A stretch of DNA of 64,000 nt. It comes from Vitis vinifera (lineage: Eukaryota > Streptophyta > Magnoliopsida > Vitales > Vitaceae). The stretch is taken from positions 25,722,001 through 25,786,000 of the forward strand of contig NC_081823.1 in the NCBI RefSeq assembly GCF_030704535.1, written 5' to 3'. The position numbers and the translations under genes were made by a program. Position 1 is the first letter of the stretch. Each line of letters opens with the position of its first letter. Shown piece by piece: positions 55,198-64,000 of this stretch. A model generated the notes under the pieces. The model was not told where the DNA came from, ran no database searches, and saw nothing but the letters and a program-made list of their open reading frames with translations.

Positions 55198-57732
55198 GGA
55201 ATGATTCAATATTTAAATCCATTACAAAATGGTATAATACATGTCCTCCTACACCCTTTTAAAGTAAATAAAGGTGAACCTGTTTGTGTTTGCCCATGTT
55301 GATCTCAGAGAATGCAAGGATTCTTTCTCAGTAGTTGTATGACATTCAGATTATCATTTTGGATAAGTTTCCTACTATAAAGATTCTGCTTTGAATAGCA
55401 CTTTTCAATTCTCTGTTATTAAGTTTACTTCCTCTGCTACATTTTTCAGGTTAATCAAAACATTGAGAACAAAACACACCAACACATAGATGCCAGATCA
55501 AAGGCCAGGTATTCTGTATTCCTATTTAATGTTTTGTTGTCTTAAGTGCTGATGTATTTGTTAATGGATGTGATCTTTATGTTGTTGTGAAATACAACTG
55601 GAACTTAAATACAAAATGGTCACAATTCTCAAACTTCAGTTTTTTTATTTCTTTGTTTGGTCTATTGTACATGATCATTGTCATCATTTTGATAAAGGTT
55701 ATGCAATATGCCTTTTGTAGTGCTAATCGAGACATGTCAATCTTCAAGGGGAAATTAAGAATATGGGTGTGTTTGGACATCTATGGGAATATATATTTTT
55801 TTGAATTAGCATCAGGAGTTAATCATTGCAAAAACTTCAGCATGTCTCAAGAAACGATGATTAAAAGAATATAATTGATTTTTTTTTTCCTTTTTTTCCT
55901 TCTTATTTGCCTTTTGAAATTCTAAAAATGATCTTATGCATGATAAGAAGAAACTCATTTCCAGGGCTAGGATGAGCCGTGTGGTGTGTAAAACAAAATG
56001 GGATGATTTTATTCCCACTAGATGTCCAATCTCCAAGTAATAAGTGAAATGTGCTTGTCAATCTTGACTAACAAGGCATATGTGCATACAAGTGTTTTAC
56101 TAATCTATAGATTATCAAGAGGTCTAATTTATTGGGTGTTTGCTATAGGCTTTGGATCCTGCTCATATCTGACTTCCTAGTACTGTATAAAGTTGATTGT
56201 TTGGCTAATTGTTTTGAGGTGAATTATAACTAACTTATTAACTGCTACATGAAAAGGAAAATAATCCCAGACCTATGAATTTTAGAAACAAAACCAAATC
56301 CAAGTCCAACTGTATATGTTTCATCCATAGCATTGTTCCGACTGCCAATATAAGAAACTTATTTGGTGAGATCTGATTTCCAATTATCCTTGGACACATA
56401 CTATAAAATTTGAATGACACATGGCCCTTGTGCAAGGATGACATGCACAAACATAAGATATTATCCCAACTATAGAAAAAAATCTGATTCCTATTTTGTG
56501 GTCAATTTTCATGATTAAGGTTGTTTCCATCTATAAGGTTTTCCCTTTCACCAAATTGGTGTTGTTAAGATTCTACTTTACAGCTTTGAACCATTCATCC
56601 ATAAAATGTTCTTTAGTAGCTGGAAATGGAAATTTGGATTCCTAATGAGGAAATTTTTTATAAAATAAGAATCCTGAAAGAAGATAGATCCATTTATTTT
56701 ATCAAACTCATCTCCAATTTGAAGGTGGTTTTATCTTCTTGAAGGTTTGATGGGATTGCACCAGAGCCTCGAAAGGGAATAAGAAGTGGACATGTCCCCA
56801 GCAGCAAGTGCATTCCCTTTTCCCAGGTAAAAAGATCAACTTCTCATTCAACACCTATTTTACTGTGGAATCTTCAAGTGTTCATATTACTTCCAACTCT
56901 TTGGTTGTTGCCCCTTTTATCAAACACTAACTTTTAAACTCAAGGATGCAGTTGAACTCCCATGTGAAGTATACTAGTTCCTTTTTGATTTCACATGAAA
57001 TTTCATTTGAGACAAATTCCTGAGCTCCTTGGTTCTTTTTCCTTTGAATTGTTCTGGGGTTTTCTTCTCACTTCCATTGGTGGATCAATATCCATTTTCT
57101 TTGGGACTCACCATCAAATTTAAAGGTTTTTAATTATTAAACTCACCTATTTGTTAGTTTTCAAACACCCAGAAAGTTTTGTACAAGCAGGATGGATACA
57201 GATGGATTCCCTCTCTTTATCCATCTTTCCAGAGTTTGAGAATGTATTCAGTGAACAGATACAGAATAAATGGAATTATGTCAGCTGTTACAATCTGTTA
57301 AATGATTGAAGGAAAATGTAGGCTAGGGCATGAATGAGGCTTGAACATCTTTAAAGTTGGGACGAAATGTTGCTTGATTTCATCATGTGGCTCAAAGTCG
57401 GATGTTGAGTCATTTGAATTGTTAGTCTGTTTTGCAGTGTTGTGGGAAGTGGAAACTTACCCACCACCGACTGAAAAGAAGCAGAAAGGGAAAAAAAGAA
57501 AAAGAAAAATGAAGGCACTTACCAATTACCATTATGGATTTCAAACCTGTGAAAAATGGGTTTGAATTAGGTTGTAGTATGTATACGCATGTGTGTGTGT
57601 GTTTTTGTGTTTTCTAATTACACTGTTCTAAATATATAACACAGTAATTGTTGAATTGCAGATGTTGGATTCTTCACAAAAACTCTTACCTGCAGATGAG
57701 CTTAAGAAACGATTTGATCAAGAAGGCAAGAA

Positions 57733-57774
<42 letters not shown>

Positions 57775-60144
57775 ACATCCCCCCCCACCCCCGGCCCCCA
57801 AGGTTTTACTTCTTAATTAGCTGAAATGTGTTTCTTTCATCAGCTGGATATCCTGTCCCTCTGGTTGTCACATGTTTTTACTGAATCTAATTGAGTTCTC
57901 TTGAGTGATTCCATGTGACTTGATTCTAGGAGCTCTTGATACCAATGTAATCTGAAAAAATAAATATATTTACATATGTCAGGAATTGAATCTGAATTCA
58001 TTTGCTACCTTATGGAGTAACCAAAAAGTCTGTCCTTTTGGGCACTGACTCAGCTGCAGTGGCCCTATATGGACTTGGGGATATGGCATGGAAATTCTCA
58101 AACATATGACAATGGGAACACACCTTTACGTGTTTGCTAGTGAACGTTTTATTTGGACGCATAGTTATCTTTGTGGTTGAGTTTGTGCATGTAAAGGAGA
58201 AACTATGTAAAGCAACATTCCAAGACATCTTCCTTGTTCCAACTTATTAAATATTTAAAAAACCTCACCATCCATAGTGATCATGAAAAGATTAGGGAAC
58301 CACGAACCCATCCACCCCTCCCGAAATACCCCAGGTTCAGCTTCTTTTTTCAGACTTTGAATGGTACTTCTCTGTTCATAATCGCCTTCTAGAGATCCAA
58401 ACCAGAGCTTTCATTAACCTTGGGGACCCATTCACCACCTCTTTTTGCATATCTCAGTAGTAAATCTTCATAACTATTTGTACATTAGGGTTATATTATT
58501 TTTCAAAGGAAATCTTATACCCAAACCGTCTGTGGTTTTGGGTATAGGCACCTTACTCCAGTCCTATGAACTCTTGGCTTGTACCCACCCAAAGAAAATC
58601 CCTTAAAAATTTTCCAACCTTGAACAAACTGAGAGGACACTAAAATGAGAAATCAGCTGACTGGCGACTTTCTAGCATGATGGATTGAAGTTGTCTCACT
58701 TCATTTGAGAGTCAGGTGCTTTTCCACCAGGGTCTCCTCTCTGTGTTCTTATTTGCTTCTCCTAAATCACTGTTGTGTTATAGGCCCCAAAGTGAAACCA
58801 AGAGAAGTAGAAGCTTACCTACCAACACCAAATATTTGACACAAGGTTATCCACTTGTTTCCTTCCTCCCAAGGGGATCAATTTGTTCTTGCACATACTA
58901 TTTATCTTTAAATCCAAAACAACTTCAAAACCAAACAAAATGCCTATAAGATTCCAAATTTGCATTTTACATCACCATGGATTATAGATAGGACTAATGA
59001 CTACTCCCTGCTTTCTTCATTTTCACACCACCATCAATGGCCATTTGATAATCCCATTCAAATTTTCCATAACCAAATAAAAGGTATAGCAGGTAGATAA
59101 GCCATCTAGAATGTTCTGAAACCTGTAACATGTCCCATTAACCAACAACGAAAATGATGCTGCAAAGAATTCAAAACTGCGGCTACCTTCTCTGCTACTC
59201 CTCTAAGCTCACCTTCTAACTGAAGCACAAGTGCTGAATAAGACATTCATGGTCCTTTTACACAGCCAATTAACAAAGCGAACCTGGTACTCCGCTTTGC
59301 AGCCTAGAATCAAAATGTTAGTTGGCTGTAAGCCTGAATCCCAACATTTGTATCTCTTCCCTTAAGCCAAACAACCTTGACCACCTTTGTCGGCCTTCGA
59401 ACTCCTCTTTCAAAATGGAATTCTACTTGCATTGGCAATAGTGGAGAGAGCATTTTATCCCATTTTACTGCCTTCCCTTTGCACCACCATCATTCTTACT
59501 GGATCAGGTTGGTGCTAAAAAAGGACATCTTTGGTTTATGATCCAAGAATGCTCTTATTCTTTACCTATCAAAAAAAAAAAATGATCCAAGAATGCTCTT
59601 GAATGCATCTAGATTTTTTATTCATTTAGTATTTACTTGACAGAAATACAAAAAACCTAACCATATATTCTTCTGCAGGCATCTCTTTGGACAGCCCCGT
59701 TGTGACTTCTTGTGGCACTGGTGTAACTGCTTGTATTCTCGCATTGGTAATGCTCTCTTCTTTCTTTTTCTGACATTTACACCAGTTCATTTTCTCTGAG
59801 AAGTTGATTCCAACCAACAGTTTTTACATTTGTTGCTCCCTGTGTTCTAACATTACACCGCATTAGATTTCTGAAAAACTATGGCATAATTTGTCAAAAA
59901 TTTCTGTATCTATATGTACACTCACATTGATGTATCTAAACTATATCTATGAGTAAGAAATCTTTGGTGGCTAATGGTTCGCCTGGAACAGACTGAACTT
60001 GGGAAAAAATGAGTCTCATGCTGATTCTTCTTTCAGGGTCTGCATCGTCTTGGGAAATCTGATGTTACTGTCTATGATGGCTCATGGACTGAATGGGGAG
60101 CTCACCCTGACACACCCGTCGCAACTTCTTCAGCTTCATCTTAA
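45291..60144 (+). CDS. STR1: Thiosulfate/3-mercaptopyruvate sulfurtransferase, 12 exons
   Basis: Exons: 45291-45392, 47805-47993, 49415-49474, 49717-49779, 50490-50614, 50727-50889, 52456-52515, 55450-55508, 56745-56826, 57662-57725, 59679-59746, 60037-60144. They join in frame to 380 residues. The enzyme moves sulfane sulfur from thiosulfate or 3-mercaptopyruvate to cyanide or thiols. Residues 1 to about 58 look like a mitochondrial presequence ([20 protein letters not shown]). The first rhodanese domain (about 72-220; [28 protein letters not shown]-like [12 protein letters not shown]) lacks a catalytic Cys. The second (about 255-360) carries Cys334 in SCGTGVTA, the mercaptopyruvate-type loop. 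Length and organisation match plant STR1 (MST1) by recall. Intron 10 is GC-AG. The long introns carry most of the repeats in this part of the window. Confidence 0.93.
45630..45790 (+). pseudogene. Partial copy of sulfurtransferase exon 1
   Basis: The 3' part of exon 1 and the intron start (CTATCAG...CAAATCTTCACCTC, TTCAAT, CCCAGGAATTGCTTCGTGGG) recurs as CTATTGCAATCCTCACATCT, TTCAATGAAACTCC and CCTGGAAATGATTCATGGG. The GT donor after TTCAAT is lost (GA instead), so this copy cannot be spliced like exon 1. Confidence 0.6.
46195..46785 (+). repeat. 195-bp tandem array in sulfurtransferase intron 1
   Basis: GGCTGCAATGG starts at 46282, 46478 and 46672 (spacing 196 and 194). Each unit has a GACAAGCCC-AACAAAAG block, AACAAATACAAGGGAATAAA and a TATTAGTAAA...(TGCAG or TACAG) end. 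About three full units plus a partial leading unit are present. The TGCAG before GGCTGCAATGG gives each unit an acceptor-like border. Confidence 0.92.
46955..47190 (+). pseudogene. Decayed copy of sulfurtransferase exon 1
   Basis: ATGACATCAGCCCTTTTGCA at 47011 parallels the exon-1 start ATGGCAGCAGCCCTTTTCGC. CTGCTTGATTCGCTTCTCAC and AAATCTTCACCTCTTTTTTC follow in order, and a strong GTAAGT donor stands at 47112, where exon 1 has GTGAGT. The copy is 101 bases against 102 in exon 1 and meets TGA at its 15th codon, so it cannot encode the presequence. Confidence 0.82.
47994..49414 (+). other. Sulfurtransferase intron 2
   Basis: Intron of 1.4 kb. No gene is seen. The segment 48780-49140 has a short minus-strand frame without a recognisable domain. 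Confidence 0.5.
49945..49988 (+). mobile_element. Possible micro-insertion with oligo(A) tail
   Basis: CTTCAGCATCTGT and CTTCAGTGTCTGT (11 of 13 identical) bracket a short insert ending TATCAAAAAAAA. This has the form of an extremely 5'-truncated retroposon with its target duplication. Compare 59538-59600. Confidence 0.5.
50890..52455 (+). other. Sulfurtransferase intron 6
   Basis: Intron of 1.6 kb ending in a long T/C-rich tract (52340-52450) before TATGCAG. No feature beyond that was recognised. Confidence 0.5.
52943..53061. mobile_element. Small palindromic MITE, copy 3 of 5
   Basis: CCGTTTGGTAGTGATTTTAG on the left mirrors CTAGAATCACTACCTAACGC on the right. The centre is TTTTTTATCATTCAAGTGTT. 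Confidence 0.85.
53157..53891. mobile_element. Nonautonomous hAT element with 8-bp target duplication
   Basis: The left end CAGTGTAATCAAAGGC and the minus-strand reading of the right end CAATGTTGTCAAAAGC are matching terminal repeats with hAT-type CAxTG tips. GGAGTAAC (53149-53156) and GGAGTAAT (53892-53899) flank it, matching at 7 of 8 bases. Subterminal regions are packed with AAGGCG, GCCTTG or AGGCAA words on both strands, as hAT transposase-binding regions often are. No transposase is encoded in its 735 bp. Confidence 0.85.
54348..54467. mobile_element. Small palindromic MITE, copy 4 of 5
   Basis: ACGTTTGGTAGTGATTCTAG mirrors TAAAATCACTCTCAAACGCA. The centre AATTTTTATCATTCAAGTGT is shared with copy 3. 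It directly abuts copy 5. Confidence 0.85.
54468..54588. mobile_element. Small palindromic MITE, copy 5 of 5
   Basis: GCATTTGGTAGTGATTCTAG mirrors CCTAAAATCACTGCCAAACA. It is in the same orientation as copy 4 and adjacent to it, so either a tandem duplication or a back-to-back insertion. Confidence 0.85.
55162..55196. repeat. (AAT)n microsatellite
   Basis: About 12 AAT units in intron 7 of the sulfurtransferase gene. Confidence 0.95.
55509..56744 (+). other. Sulfurtransferase intron 8
   Basis: Intron of 1.2 kb between split codon AG|G. No additional feature was recognised. Confidence 0.5.
56827..57661 (+). other. Sulfurtransferase intron 9
   Basis: Intron of 0.8 kb with a short GT-rich run near 57590-57605. 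Nothing else was seen. Confidence 0.5.
57734..57771. repeat. (CT)n microsatellite next to the GC donor
   Basis: About 18 CT units start some 10 bases inside intron 10, followed by a C-rich tract (57779-57800). The polypyrimidine stretch is close enough to influence donor recognition. Confidence 0.95.
59538..59600 (+). mobile_element. 25-bp retroposed insert with perfect 19-bp target duplication
   Basis: ATGATCCAAGAATGCTCTT occurs at 59538-59556 and again, identical, at 59582-59600. Between them is a 25-bp insert, ATTCTTTACCTATC followed by eleven A bases. A long perfect duplication plus an oligo(A) tail are marks of LINE-driven retroposition, here with almost no element body copied. Confidence 0.82.
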
Positions 60145-62471
60145 ATATTAATGCAATACCATCAAGAAGCTTGCTGGGTAGCTGCTCAGCATGAGGTTTG
60201 GCTTGTCGGTACTCCCGGATTGTGATGAAAAAGGATGTATTTAAGACTGTTGAACCATTTCTCAGTTATTTTTGGTTTTCTGATTACAGTTGCTGGAAGT
60301 TGTGATTGAAAGAATAATAAATTTGAATTTGGTGCATAGAAGCTATTTATCTGGGTTTTTTTTCTCTCACTATTTTACCTGGGTATTAGTACTGAATTTT
60401 GTGATGATAGTGATGAAAATGGGTGAAGCTCTTAATTGGTTTTCCCCCAAGAAAATTACAGGAGAAAAGAAGAGGAAATTTGGTGCTGTTTGGATTCTCT
60501 GTTTGGATTTGGATGAGTGGAAAGGAAAGAAAATGTGAGAGAAAAATAAAAAGGCAAATTTAAATTCAATAAATTCGTTCTTTTATAAAATTTGTTTCAA
60601 AAACTTAAATTTTAAGAAAATATCATATCTTTCTTTTATGTAAAATTAAGAATACATAAATAATGAAATTGTAAGTGTGATTCTTCTTTGAGCTTTTGGG
60701 GTTTTTATTTACCAATATAGCAAAGTTTCAAACAAAATTTTAAAAATAATAATTTTTAAAACTATTTCTAGTTGATGTCACTTGGAAGTCTTTATTTACT
60801 TGGGTTTAATTTAATTGAAATAAATTTGTATCTTAAAACCATGATTTTAAGCTTACAATTTTGTCTACGAGACATGATTTTCATATATCTATATAATAAT
60901 TTTATATTTATGATGAATTATAAAAAAAATCAATATATTTATATATATGATAATACAGTCGACTTTATTTGGGGATCTACCCACTATACAAACTATTATT
61001 TTTTAGTTTTATTATTTATAAAAAAAAATGCAAAATGGTCATAATTATTTTTTTAGATTTTTTTTTATATTTTTAATGTTAGTACATGACCAACAACGTC
61101 TTTTCCAACTAATTTCCTATGAGCAAACGATGAGTATACTTGCAAGTTACAACAAGGTGTGTTTAGATGGTTTTTTTGGGCACACCCCTTTGAATCTTCA
61201 ATTAATTTCTAGAAGAGACGGGTAATAGTTTTTTTAGGGAGTTTTTAAAATATCCAAATTTGATGTCTAATGACTTTTTATATTGACAGTGTTGTACCGT
61301 TTTATGTGTTTCTTTAATTCCTTAAATGTTAATAATTGGTCTTGCAAATAACGATTTTTGGACTTAAAGTGAGATGTTTATGTTCATAATTATTTTTGAC
61401 ATAACAGTTTGGTATATTTATCACTTGCATAATGAATATGAACATTGCTCCGATAACACTTTGCCTATCTAATACTTGAACAGGAGAGAAGCTCACGTAT
61501 AGCCGGAGAGACTCACATCTAATATTTTGTAAAGGGGTAAAAGGGTTATTTGATTAAAAGGATTTTTGAAAACCCAACTTTTGAAATTTGACCTCCCATA
61601 CTTTATTAGTCTTATTTGGACAAAAATACTCTCATTATTTTATTGTAAAAATAGTCATCACTTTTAAAATCTATATGTAAATATTTGAAACCGTAAATAA
61701 TATTTATGTCAAAAATAAGTTATTTAACAAGAAAAAAATATGAGAATAGTTAAATTCATAATTTGAGAATTTTTTAATCCCTTTTAATCAAATTTTTTTT
61801 TTTAAAATCTAATTTTCATAATTTTCTTCGATATTTTCGTAATATCAAATCATCTATTACGTGAATTTTTGATCTTTACATCCAATCAGTGTTGGATGAG
61901 TGATTACTCAATGAACAGAAAAACGGTGCGTTTTGGGGAGGCTCAAAAGAGAACGACGTCGTTTCAGGAAATCGTGTTGTTTATACCAGTCTCAGCCCCT
62001 TTGACCACAGGGTCAGCATAGTGGAGGAACCAAATCGAAGGAAGAGCCCTAGGGTTTTACAGACGTACGCTCACAACCCTTTCCTTCTTCGATTTACCCC
62101 TATTTGGTTGCTGAGAATGTCGGAAAATGAGAAGAATATCGAAAAGTCAAAATTTTTTATTTCAGATTTTTTCTCTGCTTGCCAGAATGGCATAAATATG
62201 CGATTTTCAATTCTATTTCATTTTTTTTTCTTTTGCTTCAGTTTTCTCGGCATCCAAACAAAGCTCTAGAGCTTTGATTTAGCTGATTCAATTATAATTA
62301 TACTGCAATCATGCAGATCAACGCAAAAGCATAAAATAGGAGCGTAGTTATGTACGATCACTGGAACATTGCAATTAGGTTTTTTTTTTTTTTTTTTCCT
62401 TTTGGTTTTTCTTGTGATTGGAAGATTATCTAACGGTTTGGCTCTATGGTTGTTTTTGCAAATTGAAGGCA
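60145..62471. other. Sulfurtransferase 3' UTR, spacer and KCP2 upstream region
   Basis: The first ~150 bases are 3' UTR, then AT-rich spacer with no supported gene. From about 61910 the sequence becomes promoter-like, with AACGACGTCGTT at 61952-61963. The leader of the KCP2-like gene probably starts near 61990-62050. A 5' UTR intron ending before 62472 is possible but could not be fixed. Confidence 0.5.
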
Positions 62472-63511
62472 ATGGCGGGATCAGGGAGTTCAATGTTGTA
62501 TTCCTTTCTTCTATTTGTTGTGATTCTTTCGCTTCAAGAGATGTACAGAGGAAAATTGGCGTCGTCCGAGTTGTTTACCATACTCGGAGGCTTCATCAGC
62601 TCTCTCATATTTCTTGTTTTGCTAACTGTGAGTTCCAGAAAGCTCTACATGGATATCATATTTCTCTTATGATGTGTTAGAAGAACAATTTCATTTACTT
62701 AAGATAAAAGTTAATTCGTGTTTATTTCATATGTCTCTAAGCTTTCATAAAGTACTCATGGAAGTTCGAAAGATCGGGTTATAGAGCAAAATGTGCATGT
62801 TTTCTACATAATAATTATTTTCCGTTGTAATCAGTTGTTTTTGAAAGTCTTGCTCAAAATTTGTAGCATCAGAAAATTATTCTGTTCTTTGTGAGAAAGT
62901 CATCGGAATGAATTTTGTATAAAATTGCATGTATCAGTGGCATTTGAATCCCTTTTCAAGTGATGGGTATGAGTGTTATTTGTTTATCTCCGTTTCGATA
63001 TTATATGTAAAGGAATGTGTGACTCTTTATCATAGTGGTTGTGATATATAAATATAGGTCGTAAATATAGATCGTGTACTTTGGTGCACCCTATTTCAAG
63101 CGCTTATATATTCTCTCTTGATGCCTACTACATACTACATACATACATACATGAGAATTTTCAGAACATGTTGCAAGCTTGCTTTCTGCAAGCAGAATTT
63201 CCGTTTCTTTGCTTTCTTTGTTTTGTTGCTCAAGTGGTTATCTTATCATTTTGCATTGGTGAACAATAGTTCTTGATGCTTGGCACTTATTGTTTTGTTT
63301 TTGATGTTACATGATCATAAGTTATAACTCCTTTGTTACACTTTGTAACATTTTTTAGTTGTCTGCCAAGACCTACTAATTCATCTTTTTTTAGTGTATG
63401 ATTAGCAATGATTAGATTAAGCATGATAATTTGCATTCATTTGGTTTCTCCCCTTGCAGTTTATTGGGAATATCCAGGAAACTTGTGGCATGAGGACAGG
63501 GTGGGGTGCTG
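62472..63511 (+). CDS. KRTCAP2/KCP2-like oligosaccharyltransferase subunit (5' part)
   Basis: Exons 62472-62627 and 63460-63511 join in frame to 69 residues plus one base, and the gene continues past the window. KCP2 is a small membrane subunit of the ER oligosaccharyltransferase complex in animals; plants have close homologues. The sequence MAGSGSSMLYSFLLFVVILS (first membrane segment about 8-22), QEMYRGKLASSELFTILGG, then SSLIFLVLLTFIGNIQETCG (second segment about 36-56) is highly characteristic. Donors GTGAGT and GTAAGT and acceptor TTGCAG are standard. The next exon was not found in 63512-64000. If the first intron is retained, translation would extend a further 14 codons to a stop at 62670-62672. 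Confidence 0.88.
62628..63459 (+). other. KCP2-like gene intron 1
   Basis: Intron of 832 bp with a CATA repeat near 63130-63151. No other feature was seen. The 3' flank 63512-64000 is the start of intron 2, also featureless. Confidence 0.55.
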
Positions 63512-64000
63512 GTAAGTACACCTTGGTTTTACATATTTTGCTTGTTTATTTTGTTTATTGTTATCTAAGGATATGGCATTATTTAAGTCCAGTACAACAG
63601 ATAAAGAAGGGGAAAGCAATGCCCAAATTGAATATGCAAGTTCTGCTTTGATTTGTTTTGTAGTGCTCTTATAAGCCTTATGATTATTGAGGGTGGACCT
63701 TTTCCCCTTTCCTTTGGGTCACATGTGCAAACTTGTAGTATGAGATTTGACTGTTGTGGGAAGCATATCTTAGGCTTCTAACTAATTTTTGTGTTTTTTA
63801 AGTTTAAAGATGTCAGGATCAACTCCTGTTAATTCGATTCTCTTGTTTACTTGAATATTAGGTCCGCTTTGCATATGATCTATTTGAACTCTTTTCTATG
63901 CCTCCATCTTTTGTGCACTCCATCTGTTCCTCAACTTGATCTTCCAAGAGAGTTGGAATGAGTAGCTTCTATCCATGATTGGGAAGAATTCAATTTCTTG

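Larger units (their letters stand above)
52516..55449 (+). other. Sulfurtransferase intron 7 (2.9 kb), transposon-rich
   Basis: The largest intron of the gene. It contains a palindromic MITE (52943), a hAT element (53157), a nested MITE cluster (54108-54665) and an AAT microsatellite (55162-55196). The splice borders remain intact. Confidence 0.7.
57726..59678 (+). other. GC-AG intron 10 of the sulfurtransferase gene
   Basis: Exon 10 ends GATCAAGAAG and the intron begins GCAAGA; no GT donor lies nearby that would keep the frame. With the acceptor TTCTGCAG|GC the codons read [11 protein letters not shown], the expected family sequence across this junction. GC donors are a known minor class of U2 introns and usually have strong flanking matches, as here (AG|GCAAGA). 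A (CT)n run follows at 57734-57771. Confidence 0.88.

Noticed and set aside
58250..59460. Possible old LINE ORF1 fragment on the minus strand in intron 10
   Set aside because: The composition hinted at it, but no continuous reading or motif could be found.

Overview
The window reads as nuclear DNA of a woody dicot. AT-rich spacers, GT-AG introns, plant-only gene families (SKP1-like, PLS-class PPR, mTERF, SCI1) and dense small DNA transposons all point to a plant. The style of the genes and repeats resembles grapevine (Vitis), but that is an inference from recall, not a database match. No bacterial-type features, CRISPR arrays, rRNA or convincing tRNA genes were seen.

Layout. (1) 1-8.0 kb: an AT-rich SKP1-like cluster. 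A minus-strand copy (3092-3565) has a frameshifted C-terminus and a plus-strand copy (6416-6874) is intact. Both sit in repeatedly duplicated flanking DNA, with a hAT-like element (520-1299) and a copia retrotransposon relic (7330-8030). (2) 8.7-16.2 kb: a four-exon gene matching plant style cell-cycle inhibitor 1 (SCI1), its introns enlarged by tandem repeats, a MULE-type MITE and a possible SINE. (3) 16.9-33.9 kb: an organelle RNA-factor cluster. It holds an E-class PPR gene (16928-19620), an intronless 1074-aa DYW-class PPR gene (24326-27550), a decayed duplicate of the first PPR gene's 3' end and tail (28232-29690), and an intronless mTERF gene (32645-33877). The DYW gene's 5' UTR and first ~81 codons are homologous to those of the mTERF gene, so it looks like a chimera that took its presequence from an mTERF duplicate. 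(4) 37.1-43.2 kb: an L1-type LINE on the minus strand, 5'-truncated, with one nonsense codon and one frameshift in ORF2. (5) 45.3-60.1 kb: a 12-exon gene for a two-domain thiosulfate/3-mercaptopyruvate sulfurtransferase (380 aa). It has duplicated copies of its first exon in intron 1, a 195-bp tandem array and one GC-AG intron. (6) 62.5 kb to the right edge: the first two coding exons of a KRTCAP2/KCP2-like oligosaccharyltransferase subunit, which runs out of the window.

Functional links. The two PPR proteins and the mTERF protein belong to families that act on organelle RNA or DNA, and the DYW protein carries all the residues expected of a C-to-U editing deaminase. The sulfurtransferase has an N-terminal presequence. 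The rest are ordinary cellular genes (SCF ubiquitin ligase adaptor, cell-cycle regulator, ER glycosylation). Much of the remaining sequence is explained by small nonautonomous DNA transposons: hAT with 8-bp target duplications, a MULE MITE with a 9-bp target duplication, a five-copy palindromic MITE family and a Tourist-like MITE nested in an inverted repeat. Local tandem or segmental duplication explains much of the remainder. The strongest candidate for something new is the mTERF-PPR chimera and its three-gene duplication history.
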